Positions 26,350 through 38,059 of a DNA stretch of 64,000 nt are shown here, in pieces. Position numbers and translations under genes: made by a program. The notes beneath the pieces are model-generated. The model did not search any database. It was not told the DNA's origin and saw only the letters and a program-made list of their open reading frames with translations. Source of the DNA: Sclerurus mexicanus (taxonomy: Eukaryota; Chordata; Aves; Passeriformes; Furnariidae); assembly GCA_013396755.1 (NCBI GenBank), contig VWZF01004881.1, positions 835,752-899,751 on the forward strand, written 5' to 3'. Within the stretch, counting starts at the first letter, position 1; every line of letters begins with the position of its first letter.

Positions 26350-27097
26350 GTAGGGTTGGGTTTCTCTCTGAGTTCCACCCTCAGTTCAGTCTTTCTCCAG
26401 ACACCTCGTGCTGGCAGCTTGAACTTTGTCCTCACAGCTACAAGGGCACTCGGTGAAATATTTCTTGCTCCTCAAGTCGAGGTAGCAAACGTTCCACTTG
26501 AGTGATGGAATGTCAACCAGCTGAGAGGACACTTTGTTTTCTCCCGGCGCTTTGTCCCCCGTGCACTGATGGTGATTGATCTCCCCGTGGCCCTTCGTTG
26601 TCTCTGCAGGTGGTGCCACCTGCTTTTTGCTCTTTTCTCCTTCACAGCTGACTAAGTTTGGGGCTTTCCCAGCTCAGAGTGTGCTGGGTGGTCCCAGGAC
26701 CTGATTTTAAATGTGAACCTTGTAAAGAAAGAATCAGGCAGAGAGAACAGTTCATTATTTTACTGCTGAAATAATATTCCTGGCCGAGGGGTTGACTGGA
26801 GGTGTGTGCAGGCTTGGAGATGCTGCACTTTGTTCTCCTCCTCAACCACTGGGAGCTGGAACCCACCCTCTGCTTTCATCCACAGCCCCCCCAACCACCC
26901 TCAGGCAGCCTTGTACTACAGAAAGAGGCTTTATGCTTAATATGTCCCCATTTTGGGGGGTTTCTCTTACTTCTTGGTGGCATTTCCTTGCTCTGTCCCT
27001 CCCCTGAAACATGGTGGTGCCCGGGTGGAATTGTGCTGGGCTCAGCTCCAGGCTTTCCTTCCAGCTGCTTTAGGGCAGAAGCCTCCAACTCAAAACT

Positions 27098-27188
27098 GGG
27101 TTTTTCACCCTGTTCAGGTGGGGTTTCGCCCTGTTTAGTTGGGGTTTCACCCTGTCTAGATGGTTTATCACCCTGTTCAGTTGGGTTT
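27098..27188. repeat. 21-bp minisatellite, about four units
   Basis: Four imperfect tandem units start near 27098, 27120, 27141 and 27162. Each holds a core like 'gggtttcaccctgttcag' followed by a short T/G-rich spacer. Because the period is a multiple of three, the complementary strand is open and would read as PxxQGExP-type repeats. There is no evidence that it is translated. Confidence 0.85.
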
Positions 27189-29391
27189 TGCAGACACTGC
27201 CCCGTGGATCCCTCTGGCTTGGCCACTGGCACCCTGATGAAGTTGCCACCGTGTGAGTCCCTCGTCACTCCCAGCTCTGGCAAACCCAGCCCTGCCAAGC
27301 TGCTGCTACTTTGTTCTACCATTTGTACCCACACTGCATTGCCCTGAAGGACCCAAAATGCTCCAACAACAACTTCTCAGCTTTGTTCAGCCTCCCACTC
27401 ACGGGCAAGGAGATTCTCTTGGAGCTCCTTTTACCTCGAGGGTGCTCGAGCAGCTCGAAATGCCACGCTGCAGACGGCGGGTTCTGGGCACTGCCAGGGC
27501 TGGGAGCTGTCCTGAAGTCAAGTAATTACAAAGCTCTGTCACTTCATCAATTACCTTCCCTCATCAAGCCAATAAATAAGGCTGGTTCTCTGAACCGCCG
27601 TGATCGGAGGTGCTCTCGAGCTGCCTCTGCAGGCAGGAGGAGCTCGGAGTCATGTGAGCTCTCAGAGGACACGAGCTAAAAGGAGGGTGCAGAATATTTC
27701 CTTAATCACATGTGGCCCGTCTTTAATGATGCATAAAAAATAAGCTTCCAAAGTTGTTGCTTTCTGTTGCTTCCCTTTATGGGTTTTTTTTTCACACCGA
27801 ATTTCCCAGTCTAGTGAATCATGTAAATCTTTTTCCCTGGTTTGGCCTCTCCAGTCATTTTGATGGATAGGAGTTTGTTAGGAAGGAGAAAATGCAGTGG
27901 AGGAAATCACTGACTCCTGTCAGAAGGAAAAAAAAAAGCTCTTTTCCTTTATGGAAAGGGAAAATAAAGACTAAAACCGCTGGAAAGCCATATTTGGGGA
28001 TTTCTATCATGCAGTAAAACAATCCTGTGCAAATGAGAAGCTGCAGAAATAACTGGTTTCGAGCAGTCCCAGCAATTACACGTCTTCAGAAGAGAGACAC
28101 AGCACAGCTGTGAATAACCCCCAAAATTCCAGCTTCCAGTGAGCTGGAGACACCTCTAGGGATGAAAACACAGCACTCAGGATTCTCATCGTGGCACTGC
28201 TTTACTGGAAAGGCAGGAATGGTGCTACCTGCTCTTGAGCAGGATGTGAGTGTGAGAAAGCAGGAGCTGTGGGTGATCCCAGGAGCTGCAGCTGCTCCGT
28301 AGGTGGGGGGACATTTTCCTTTAATTGGCCTTTTTCCACGGCCGGATCAATGCAGTGAGGAACTGGAGCTGCTGGTGGGACATGCAGAGGGAAAGGGACA
28401 ATCTCTCAAAATCCACACTGGGGAAAGGGAGTGTTGGTGATGAAAGGGGGAAATCCAGCTTTGGCTGGCAGGGAATTAGGGGAGGGATAACCAAACCCAC
28501 CCTGGAGCGTGTTGTCAAGGGTTTGGTTTCTGGAATCACGTGGAATTCTACCCCCTGTCAGCCAGGGAAACTGGAAAGTGACATTTAAGGTGATCCAAGG
28601 GTCAGTAGCTGCATGGACGGGAGCACTTCCACACCTTTTCCATCCAGGAAACCTGTCCCATCCCTCATTTTCCAGGCGTTTGCACCCCCAGCTCCCTCTG
28701 TTCTCCCCGGGATGTCTCCCGGAGCGGGTGGGATTCAGTTGCATCCAGAATCAAGCAGGACTAAAATGACTTGGGCTTTGGCACAATTCCGCAGGTTGAT
28801 TCGGCCTTTCTGGCAACATTCAGTATTAACAAAGTGCAGCTTCCATGGGCTCCACATCCCGGTGCCTCCTTGTGAGTCTTTGCCTTTAGAAAATCAATCC
28901 ATCAGAGCTCCCAAACAAAACGAGCCCGTCTGAAAATAGTCAAGTGCTGGCAAGATTCAAGCTTTGACTAAGGAAGCTTTGCAAAAGGAAAGGAGGCCAA
29001 AAGTGACAGATGGATACAAATCCTCTCCTAATCTTTAAATCCCTTAGTTTAAAAAGTGGCATTCTTGACTGAGGCCGGGCTAATTTTGTGCAAGAATATT
29101 TTCTCTGATGGAGCTCGCTTGGCTTTTAATCCTATTCCTTTGATTCATGGCAGCACGAAACATCTGGGGTGCAGAAATGCAATTTGGGGTATTTAAAGGC
29201 GTTTTGGCGTTTCGGGGTGGTGTTGCCAGGGAGCTCAGGCCTGCTGGGAACATTCCAGAGCTGGGTTTGACCTGGAGGTTTCTCCTTAATGGATGGGCCC
29301 TCTCGCCCAGAGTCCTGCAGAAATGGAGTTTCATTATTGCCCGACCAAAGAGGTGAGTTTCCTTTTTCCCTGCTGTCAAACAGTCAGGAAG

Positions 29392-29415
29392 GATATTGAT
29401 ATTGATATTGATATT
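29392..29415. repeat. (GATATT)4 microsatellite
   Basis: Four perfect hexamer copies lie in PPM1L intron 2. A short repeat of this kind may vary in copy number between individuals. Confidence 0.9.
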
Positions 29416-30321
29416 GAGGAGCTGCATCCAGAGCCAGGTGTCAGTCCCACGGATGTGTTTTCTGAGCTGCTCTTTGCCAGGGTGCCACCGTTTCGGGGTG
29501 AGGTGCCCCTTTTCCAAAGGCACTGCTCCCTTTCTGGCACTGCAGGCAGGTGTTTTCCCCCAGAGAAAGTGATTGCAGGCAGAAAATGAGAGCGTTAAAG
29601 CGGGCAAATTGCACCAGAAACTATAAATAATAGGGATAATAGATGCTTTGTTGGGGGGAAATGGTTTTTTCCCTCTGCAAAGAGCTTTGCCAGGTAAAGT
29701 CATCGTTATGCCCCATTGCTGGGAAGAGAAATAAGTTCTCTGGGATGTCTCTCCCAGGGTGGGCTGTGCTCAGACTAAACCCTTAAAAATGCACAATGGA
29801 TCTGTTGGATTTATGTCCTTCCTTAAAATGAAAGAAATCACTGTCTTATACTGCAGGGTCGTTCTTGGGTTGTGCTTTGGGGCTGTCTTTGGTCCTTTTC
29901 CCAGGGGGCTCTGCCTTTGGGGAGATCTGGGAATACACTTTCCATGGTAGTAACTCATCAGGGGTTTAAATCCTTGTCCTGCCAGGGAGTTTTGGGAATA
30001 ATTCTCTCCCGGTCTTGGCCAAAGCCATTCCCAGCGAGGCAGAGCTTGGGCTGACTCTGCTGAGAGCGCTGGGGAGAGCAGGCATCTGTAATCCCACAAT
30101 TACCCAGGGATAATGATCCTGTAAAACACGGAGTAGTGCGGGAAGGGAAATGGCCTGAGCCTGGAAAATGGCTGAAAAGCTACATGGGAGTTTTCAGGGG
30201 GGATTTAAAGAGCAGGAAATAAAGGGATAACAAAAAGTGATAAAAACACCAGTTGCTGCACAGAATATTCAGGAACAAAGTGAGGAGAGCTGTGAAAGGA
30301 GCCAGAAAGAGGAGAGAGGGA

Positions 30322-30514
30322 GAAATCCTTCCCTGGGAGGGTGGGCAGGCCCTGGCACAGGGTGCTCAGAGAAGCTGTGGCTGCCCCTGGATCCCTGGAA
30401 GTGTCCAAGGGCAGCTTGGAGCAACCTGGGATGATGGAAGGTGTCCCTGCCCATGGCAGGGGGTGGCACTGGATGATCTTTAAGGTCCCTCCCAACCCAA
30501 ACCATTCCATGACC
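30322..30514 (+). mobile_element. CR1 LINE 3' fragment, sense
   Basis: This roughly 190-bp copy is one of the best preserved in the window. It runs from 'ccctgggagggtgggcaggc' through 'cagagaagctgtggctgccc', 'ggaaggtgtccctgcccatg' and 'aggtccctcccaacccaaac' to 'cattccatgac'. It lies in intron 2 and can pair with the inverted copy at 24499-24640. Confidence 0.93.
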
Positions 30515-31351
30515 CAGAGATCTCATTAGAAACACTCTGCCGTTCTTTGTTTCAAATATAAAAGTTTAAAATAGGACCACATACAGCCAGGTGGGGATTG
30601 GTCCGTGCTGGAAATTAATCTTCAGTCTTAAAGGTCTGAAGTAATTTCTGTATATCTCTAAGAACCTGATGTTTCTTTTGATGTGTTTCAAAAGAAAGAG
30701 TTCATTTAACTTCAGGGGGAAAAGACCCCACATTATGTCGAGATGATTAAGGAGTTATGAGAGCTTGAATTTTCAGAATGGTTCTTTTTAGGTTCAGGCT
30801 TTGCAGAAGGGACTTTTGCAGAGGAATTTTGGGAAGGGAGGGAAGGGGCAGGTGCAGCTCATGGCAGGGAACAGCAGCACTGAGGGATTTGGGAGTGAAG
30901 GCCTGGATGGCGTGTTGGCTCTTTGGTCTTACATACTTTGAAAGACAGTTGAGGAAAAGGGAGCAGGTGCTTTAAAAATATGAGTTTAGAAGGCCCTGGG
31001 AGCGTTCACAGGCACTCAGCCCAGTAATTTGCCAAAACTGTGTATTTTGGAGGCTAAAACAGCATTTTCTCTTAATCTGTGTAGCTTCTGCTGGAAGAAA
31101 TTACGTGGCTATTTCAACATTCCATAACCCAGGAGAGAGTGAAGGACAGGCTGTGGTTTGTCCATGCAGAGCTTTGGGGAGCAGCAGAACAAGGATGGGG
31201 CTGCAGCCCCTGCAGTCGCTGCCCTTCCTCTCCCTGCTGCAGCACATCTGCTGCGCGGTTGGAGCGTGGCTTGGCTTGGAGATAATCACTGGAGAATCAG
31301 ATTTGTGTTCATGGCTTTGCATTGGAGTTGTTGGGTCATTTGGAGGGCGCG

Positions 31352-31391
31352 TGGAGATGGAACTCCATGATCTTGATGGTCTCCCACCACT
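31352..31391 (+). mobile_element. Possible short CR1 3' remnant
   Basis: The run 'gagatggaactccatgatct' followed by 'tgatggtctcccaccac' resembles the last 40 bases before the CR1 tail. It is too short to be sure. Confidence 0.4.
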
Positions 31392-32458
31392 TTTTATCCA
31401 TATCCCTGGCAGCTGGGAAGCCAGAGACTCCCCTTATACTTACTTTTTCTCAGTCTTGCCTATTCCAGGGGCGATAATCCATGTTTTATTTGCATTGCCT
31501 GAGGGGGATGTGCTGAGCATGGAGAAGAGAAAAGCAGGAGACACATGGCTGGGCTCCAGGGAGGGGCTGAGGCAGATGGGCATGAAGAACAGCCACATGA
31601 GCCATAAAAATGTCACACTCCTGCCCTGCAAACTACTGCAGTCTCATTGTTTAGGATTTAAAGTCCCTGGAAGGCGAGTGGGAGTGGATGGGCTGTAAAT
31701 GAGAGCGAGGCTGCACGTGGTGCCGGAGTAAATACGAACATAAATCTGTGTTGTGCTTTAGCCTGCTTTTGGCACCGTTTGACCAAGTCTGCTTCTTCCT
31801 GGGGCTTGTTGAAGCTCAGAAACGCCAGTCCTGGCTTCATTCTTGTGCGAACCCAAGCCTGAGCACCGCTGAAAGGAGGTGGGAGTGGAGTTTATGGGTT
31901 GGGTTTTTTGCTTGGGTTTCAATCAACCCAACCCAGTAAGTACGGAATTTTTTGCCCTGCGCTTGTCTCTGCCCAGATGGTTACGAAGACCTCTCCAAAG
32001 GGTAGAGCAGGATCAGGGATCGAAGGAGGACTTTTCCACACCAGCACTTTGTGAGGGGGGTCCAGGCTTCCCAAAACTCCACTCTGGGGTCGGTCTAACA
32101 CACCTCTCACCCCACGTGGAGTCAGGCCTGGGCTGAGCTGTTATTCCAGCTCCATCTCCAGAGGAAGGATCCAGCTGGTTCACACCTGCTGCTGTTCCCA
32201 GAGGTCCTGTCTCTGCGAGGCTCCTGCTGTTCCCAGGGACATTGTCCCCAGCTTAGCAAAGAGGGAGGAAAGAAGGGACATGGTGGCATTCCCTGCATTT
32301 TGCTGAAGGATCGGGATGACATGAGGGGAATTTCAACCGCCCCAGGCCATCCAGGGCCCAAAAGCTCTGCTCTCATCCTGAGCTGTCCCACCAGGCACCA
32401 GCAGGATGCTTTGGTGCCACAGGAGAGCTGGATCCCACCTGGGCTCTCCCGTGGTTGT

Positions 32459-32540
32459 TATTATATATATAATATATGTTTTATATATACATATATAATG
32501 ATATATACACATTATAGATACACTATTATATAAACATAAT
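32459..32540. repeat. AT-rich TA/TATA simple-sequence run
   Basis: About 80 bases are almost entirely alternating A/T with a few C or G interruptions (TATATATAATATATG-type). This is low-complexity DNA in PPM1L intron 2, likely length-variable. Confidence 0.85.
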
Positions 32541-33317
32541 GAATGTTTTCCTCCCCTCGGTAAAACAATTATCTCCAAACTGCTACCTGGCCTTCTCCAA
32601 GGTGCCTTGTGTGAGACTAAAATACTAAAATACACCAATAATCTTACCTGATTTAAACAAAAAAACACCTCCCCAGCCAGTCTAGCAGAGGCTTTAAATT
32701 TTCAGCTGATTTCCTTTGCAAAGGGCCCAGCAGGGGGTTATTGAGGCTGCCACATCCAGGGGCTCGTATAACATGTGTTCTCAATTCCAGCCCCTTTCTG
32801 CTGGGAATTTTCCATTGGGCAATTGCATTAAATCTGAGGCTGCTGACAGGAGCACGGTGTTTCCTAACTCTGCACAAGGTTAAATGACTGAAATAAAAAT
32901 AGATGGAAAGAAAACAAAGTAAAATAGGTTTGCTTTCTCATGGCGTGGCAGGGCAGGGATGGGACGATATCCCACCATCCGTCAGGGACCAGGAGAGAGC
33001 TGATCCTCCCTAAATCACCTTGGAAATCATCCCCTGGCTCAGCCTCTCATTCACACAGCTCATATAACCAGGAGACTGTGTTCAACATTATCATTTTTAT
33101 ATAAATTGTGGCAATAATGGCTCTATTTGGGAAGCATTCTGCTCCCTAAGCACCGAGGCTGCAGCGGGGTGTTTGCAGCGGTCTCCTCAGTGGGAAATGT
33201 GATGTTGGCTATTCCCTGTAGGAAAAACACACCTTGGGAGGCTCTGGCACACGGGAGGGCACAGGGATTTACACAGGGCAGTGTGGGCAGGCACAGCCAG
33301 AGCTTTACCTGCGCCCC

Positions 33318-33619
33318 CAGCCTGGCTGGGTCTGAGCCCGAGCCAGGTTTGGAGCCGAAAATAAGCCCAGCGTGAACCTAATTCATCAAAGCTATTTTTA
33401 ATTCCCATTTAATGAGAACAAACGTGGAGATCGTGGCAGGAGCAGAGGGAAGGAGTGTAACAAACAGGGACCTTTCTGCAGTAAATCTTCCTCTCTTTCC
33501 TCACCTGCCAGCGCAGCCACCTCCTGGGCCAGGAATTGCATTGGGATCATCAAGTTTAATAGCCAATTCTTAGGAATTCATCAAGGCCTTTTTGACCCCA
33601 TTTCTGCTTCGGATCCCAC
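33318..33619. repeat. Direct repeat flanking PPM1L exon 3, left copy
   Basis: A 302-bp segment recurs in the same orientation at 35091-35393, offset by 1773 bases. The central 137 bases (33434-33570) are identical to the other copy. The 116-bp left flank differs at 14 sites, mostly transitions and several of them CpG losses. The right flank also differs. It is not CR1 and I do not recognise it as a known transposon. It sits in intron 2, about 1 kb before exon 3. Confidence 0.97.
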
Positions 33620-34642
33620 GTGGCTCACGGAGTCTCCCACATGGCACGTGTGTCCCTGTGCTGCCACACCCCAGGCTCCTCCTGGAGCTGTCCTGGCTCC
33701 GTGTTCTCCCCCAGCAGGACTCGCTTTTCCATCTCACGGGGTTTGTTTCCAACCCAAACTCCCAGGGCAGCTGTTCTGTCCCTCTCTGAGAGATACCAGA
33801 GTGCCTTTTGGAACAATTTCAGCAGCACTGCGCAGTCAGTGCTAAAACTCCTTTTCAACCTTTGTTCCCTTTTAATCTGCATGTCTGAAATCTTACTTGT
33901 CATCTCCTGACTGTGCAGCACTAACGAAATGGTTCTGCCTGGTGCAAAGCCTGCGCAAGGAATATTTGTAATAGCTGGAGTTCTTATAGATGCAGCTTGT
34001 GGGAGCTGCAGGGGAAATACAGAAAAGTCACGGTCTTAATAAGTCCTGCTTTGTTCAATGTCCCTCCCACTCAGCATCAATGGAACGGGGGAACACAAAC
34101 TGTGGTGTTCGCACTTGAAAAACACCCCGTTTGTCCAGCGTTCTCCTGCCACGGGAGCCAGCACCCACTGGTGGGCACAGTGGCCAGTGACTAGTTACAT
34201 TTGGTGTGTATTTAAAGGCTAAAGGAATTAAAAACATCGAGTCTTCTCCTTTTTCCAGTCAAAGCCTAAAGAAGTGACGTGAGTTGTGGGGGGGGTGAGG
34301 GGAGGGAGCTCTGGGTTACCCCGGCCCCACCAAAGGGTAGCAGCGAGGGGGTGAGGGGCTTAATTGGCGCTTTAATTACTTTCCTTGGCCATTGGGAAAG
34401 CCCAGTTGCGGGATGGAGATGGGAAACACTCCTGCAGTGCAGCCCCTCTCTGTCACCGCGCTCTGCTCTGGGCAGGGTGGCACGGCGGGCACCAGTCACG
34501 GCTTGGGCTCCCTGACCTCGGAGGGCTTTCCCAGCCTCAGTGCTTCTGGGATTCTGGGATGGGAAGGTGGTTTTCCTTCTGATCTTTCCCGTGTAAATAC
34601 ACCCCCGTGTTTGCTTTGCTGCCGTGCCCTCTGTTTGCCCAG

Positions 34643-34804
34643 GCACGACGTGTCTGATCGCGCTGCTGTCCGACAAGGAGCTGACCGTGGCCAACGTGGG
34701 CGATTCCCGGGGAGTCCTGTGTGACAAGGATGGGAACGCCATCCCCCTGTCCCACGACCACAAGCCCTACCAGCTGAAGGAGAGGAAGAGGATTAAGAGA
34801 GCCG
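34643..34804 (+). CDS. PPM1L: PPM1L exon 3 (PP2C catalytic core)
   Basis: This internal exon of 162 nt (54 codons, phase 1 at both ends) lies between a CCCAG acceptor and a GTGAGT donor. It continues the phosphatase from TTCLIALLSDKEL to KERKRIKRAG. It includes the NVGDSRGVL strand-turn motif of PP2C enzymes and the HDHKPYQ segment, both part of the conserved catalytic core. The only difference I can recall from human PPM1L is KEL for KDL. Because the exon is a multiple of three nucleotides in matched phase, skipping it would keep the frame but remove core motifs. It lies between the two copies of a 302-bp direct repeat, so recombination between them would delete it. Confidence 0.97.
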
Positions 34805-37709
34805 GTGAGTCGGTTTGGCTTTGGGTTGAAGGTTCTTTCTTGACTCGCTAAAACAGGTCCTTCCCCCGAGAGAGGCTGGAAAGTGCCCAGCTGAGGGATG
34901 AGCAGAGCAAAATTCCCATTGTCCATACAACACTTCCAGGGGATATCGGGGTGCAGACAGAGATGGCAGCAGAAGATCCACCCCTTAACGAGCTGGGGTT
35001 GGGGTAGGAAGAGCAACAACAGCCCCTTAACCATCCCATCCCTTGGGATCCCTGCAGGGAGCAAAGGAATAACCAGGAGCAGCAGCATCACAGCCTGGCT
35101 GGGTCTGAGCCTGAGCCGGGTTTAGGGCCCAAAATAAGCCCAGCATAAATCCAATTCATCAAAGCTATTTTTAATTCCCATTTAATGAGCACAAGCATGG
35201 AAATCATGGCAGGAGCAGAGGGAAGGAGTGTAACAAACAGGGACCTTTCTGCAGTAAATCTTCCTCTCTTTCCTCACCTGCCAGCGCAGCCACCTCCTGG
35301 GCCAGGAATTGCATTGGGATCATCAAGTTTAATAGCCAATTCTCCAGGAATTTATCAAGGTCTTTCTGAACCCATTTCTGGTTCTGCTCCCACAGCAGCA
35401 GCAGCAAATTATTTGATGAAGAGAAGTTGCTGTGGTTTGTGTTAACCCCACACTGAGCATTGCCCCCCCGAGGGGCAGGGCCTCTCCGCCTCCATGTCTT
35501 CCTCTGTAAAATGGAAATAACAAGTTTTTCCAGGAGTATAAACGTATTTAAAACCCACAGGTTATCAGTATGATGCCAGAGCCGAGGCCACGGGTGCTCC
35601 CCGAAGGGGAAGGAAAACCATCCAAGTCCTGAGAAGAAGGAATAAAAAATCTCAGGCTCTCTTTGCTTCCACTCTGTACTTGGGGGATGCATTAATAAAA
35701 TCTGGAGATTCATCTGGAAAATCACTTCCCTCTCAGCCAAACCCAGGAGGCCTTCTTCACTAAGGAGAAAAAATCTGATTTGTCTAAAAATGAGGCTTTG
35801 TAACACAACAGCAGGTGAAATGTACCTGGATTTTTGCAGGAATTTCCAATTTGGGAAGAAATTATTTTAATGGACGAGTAAATGTTGGAACTGTCTGCAG
35901 CTAAACAAGAAACATTCTCTCTACACCTGTGACTCCATGAATTCCCTTCTCTGTTTCCTCATCACTGCTAGTGCTGTTAAAAAACCCATAATCCAGTTTA
36001 TTCCACTGCCAGATATTTCCACATTCTGGAACATCCCTTTTTTCCATCCACAAAGGGTAAAACTGAAGCAAAGTGCCCCAGCTGAATTATCCAGCCCATG
36101 CTGCTCCCGTGACTAAAGGCTTTTTCCAGCATCCAGATCCTTCCTTGTCACGAGGAACTCCAGAAGGTGACAGTAATCACCCCACCAGGTTCCACTGGGG
36201 TTTTCCAGCTCCACATTGCCCTGTAGGACAGTGGCCTTGGGACAGCTGCGGGTTGAGCTTGGGAGGAAGCACAAGGTGACTTTCCCTGACAGAAATTCAA
36301 GTTATTCACTTTGAGCGTAATCCTTGTTCACGTGTGAAATGTTTGTGCCGCTGCCAAAAAGCTTCGGTTCCTTCAAATGCCTCTTTCTCCAGGAGCAGCC
36401 AGCACTGCAGTGTTTGCTTTTCCTGAGCATTTCCATGGATTTGCTGTGGATTCCTTTAGAAAAGAAAATGTTAGAAGTGCCAACAGATACTTCAGGAAAC
36501 CACTTGTGCCTCAGGCAGTTCCAGGTGCCACCAGAGAATGGCACCAAAAGTCTCTTTGGGCACACAAGCACAACCTGGAGTAAGGGTGGAGTAAGGTTTG
36601 CTTGGCTGTGTAGCAAAAGGGGAGGCTCCCAAGTCCTTTCTTCTTCTGGAAGCATCTTCCCAAAGGAGGCTCCATAGGAGTATCCATGAGGACAGCAGTT
36701 ACAAGTTCTGTTTCTGCTGGTTTTAACACAACTCAAGTTTCAAGCATCAGGCAACAATGAATCATTAAATGAAATAGTTTCACCTGAAAGCAGAAGGAAT
36801 GTACAGATGAGATCAGCCAGCCGGGAATTGGAATGCTACGGGAAGATTTAGGTGACAGGTGACAAATAACACGCAGGCTGAACAGAGAACAAAGACGTTT
36901 GTAAGAACGCCAGAGCAGGCAGCGTGCAGATAGAAAATTCTGTCCTACATTTAACGTTCCATGTTTGCAAATTGTTGGCCCTCGAGTGACTTCTCCTTCC
37001 CGCTGAGACGACAGGAGCGCTGTGCCGGAGCAGCTGCCGGTGTGCAGATGGATGCTCAGGAGCCGGACGTGCCGCAGCTCCACGCTGCGCCCTCGAGTCC
37101 TGCCTGGTTCCCACGGCTGGCACGGCGGGACAGGGGTGGCTGTGTCAGCAGGGGCAGCTGCAGCGCAGAACAGCCCTCCCTCTGAGCAACCCCCAAGCAA
37201 ACAGACGGACCCGGACCCTCGGTCCTGGGGGTGGCGAAATCAGATCCTACGGGGTGTTTTCCTGACTTGAACTCAAGCTTTGTCCTCGTTTTTGTCAGTG
37301 CTGTTTGACAGAGCATGTTCGAGGCGGTTTGGGAAGAGCCTGGCAATGCTGTTGCGCCTGTTCCTTGGCCTCCTGCCTTGGAGGGGGTCGTGTGTCCCAC
37401 TGCAGGGACCACGGCCCACGTGGCAGAAGCATTCACAACCACGCCACTTCCCTCTGCGCGTCCCCAGGAGCTTCCCTGAGCAGTCTGTCGGGCAGGACAG
37501 GAATTCCTGTGCTGCTCCAAAAGCTTTTCCAGGGCCTCCCTGGGAAGCAGACCCGCTCCTGACTCCTCTGCTTCGGCTCTTCCCAAAGGCATGTCCCGCG
37601 TGCTGAGCTCTGTCTCCCTCAGGGTGGAGCTGTGGGTGGGTCTGGCAGGGACCAGAGGAACGCTCTAAGGTTTCAAAGAGCCGCTTTAAGTGTTGGTGTT
37701 TCCCTCCAG
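34805..37709 (+). other. PPM1L: PPM1L intron 3
   Basis: This intron of about 2.9 kb runs from a GTGAGT donor to a TCCCTCCAG acceptor. It holds the right copy of the 302-bp direct repeat near its start. A moderately G+C-rich stretch (about 37.0-37.6 kb) precedes exon 4. No other gene or RNA gene is recognised. Confidence 0.9.
35091..35393. repeat. Direct repeat flanking PPM1L exon 3, right copy
   Basis: This is the partner of 33318-33619 in the same orientation, about 290 bases past exon 3. Bases 35207-35343 are identical to 33434-33570. Relative to the left copy, several CpG sites in the left flank read as TpG or CpA here, the signature of methylated-cytosine decay. Confidence 0.97.
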
Positions 37710-38059
37710 GTGGTTTCATCAGCTTCAACGGCTCCTGGCGCGTCCAGGGGATCCTGGCCATGTCGCGCTCCCTGGGCGACTACCCCCTGAAGAACCTGAA
37801 CGTGGTGATCCCCGATCCCGACATCCTCACGTTTGACCTGGACAAACTGCAGCCAGAGTTCATGATCCTGGCGTCCGACGGGCTGTGGGACGCCTTCAGC
37901 AACGAGGAGGCCGTGAGGTTCATCAAGGAGCGCCTGGACGAGCCGCACTTCGGCGCCAAGAGCATCGTGCTCCAGTCCTTCTACAGAGGGTGCCCCGACA
38001 ACATCACGGTCATGGTGGTGAAGTTCAGGAATAGCAGCAAAGCAGAGGAGCAGCAGTGA
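37710..38059 (+). CDS. PPM1L: PPM1L exon 4 (C-terminal phosphatase exon, stop)
   Basis: The last coding exon begins after TCCCTCCAG and completes a split Gly codon (GGFISFNGSW). It encodes 116 codons and ends with TGA at 38057-38059. It carries the RSLGDYPLK motif, the metal-binding ASDGLWDAFSNEE motif, and the terminal GCPDNITVMVVKF motif whose Asp also binds metal. These are the signature PP2C elements. The tail reads KAEEQQ, against KTEEQ as I recall in human. Joined to the two upstream exons it gives 228 residues, matching roughly the last 228 of the 360-residue human protein. All splice phases agree and no frame is broken, so the gene looks functional. Confidence 0.98.

Larger units (their letters stand above)
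26350..34642 (+). other. PPM1L: PPM1L intron 2
   Basis: This intron of about 8.3 kb runs from the GTAGGG donor at 26350 to the CAG acceptor ending at 34642. Both exon junctions split the codon in phase 1. It holds a 21-bp minisatellite (27.1 kb), a GATATT microsatellite (29.39 kb), a sense CR1 (30.3 kb), an AT-rich run (32.46 kb) and the left copy of a 302-bp direct repeat (33.3 kb). No other gene is recognisable. Confidence 0.9.

Noticed and set aside
26876..27334. Antisense 152-codon frame with PxxQGExP repeats
   Set aside because: Explained by a 21-bp minisatellite whose period is a multiple of three; no promoter or family support.
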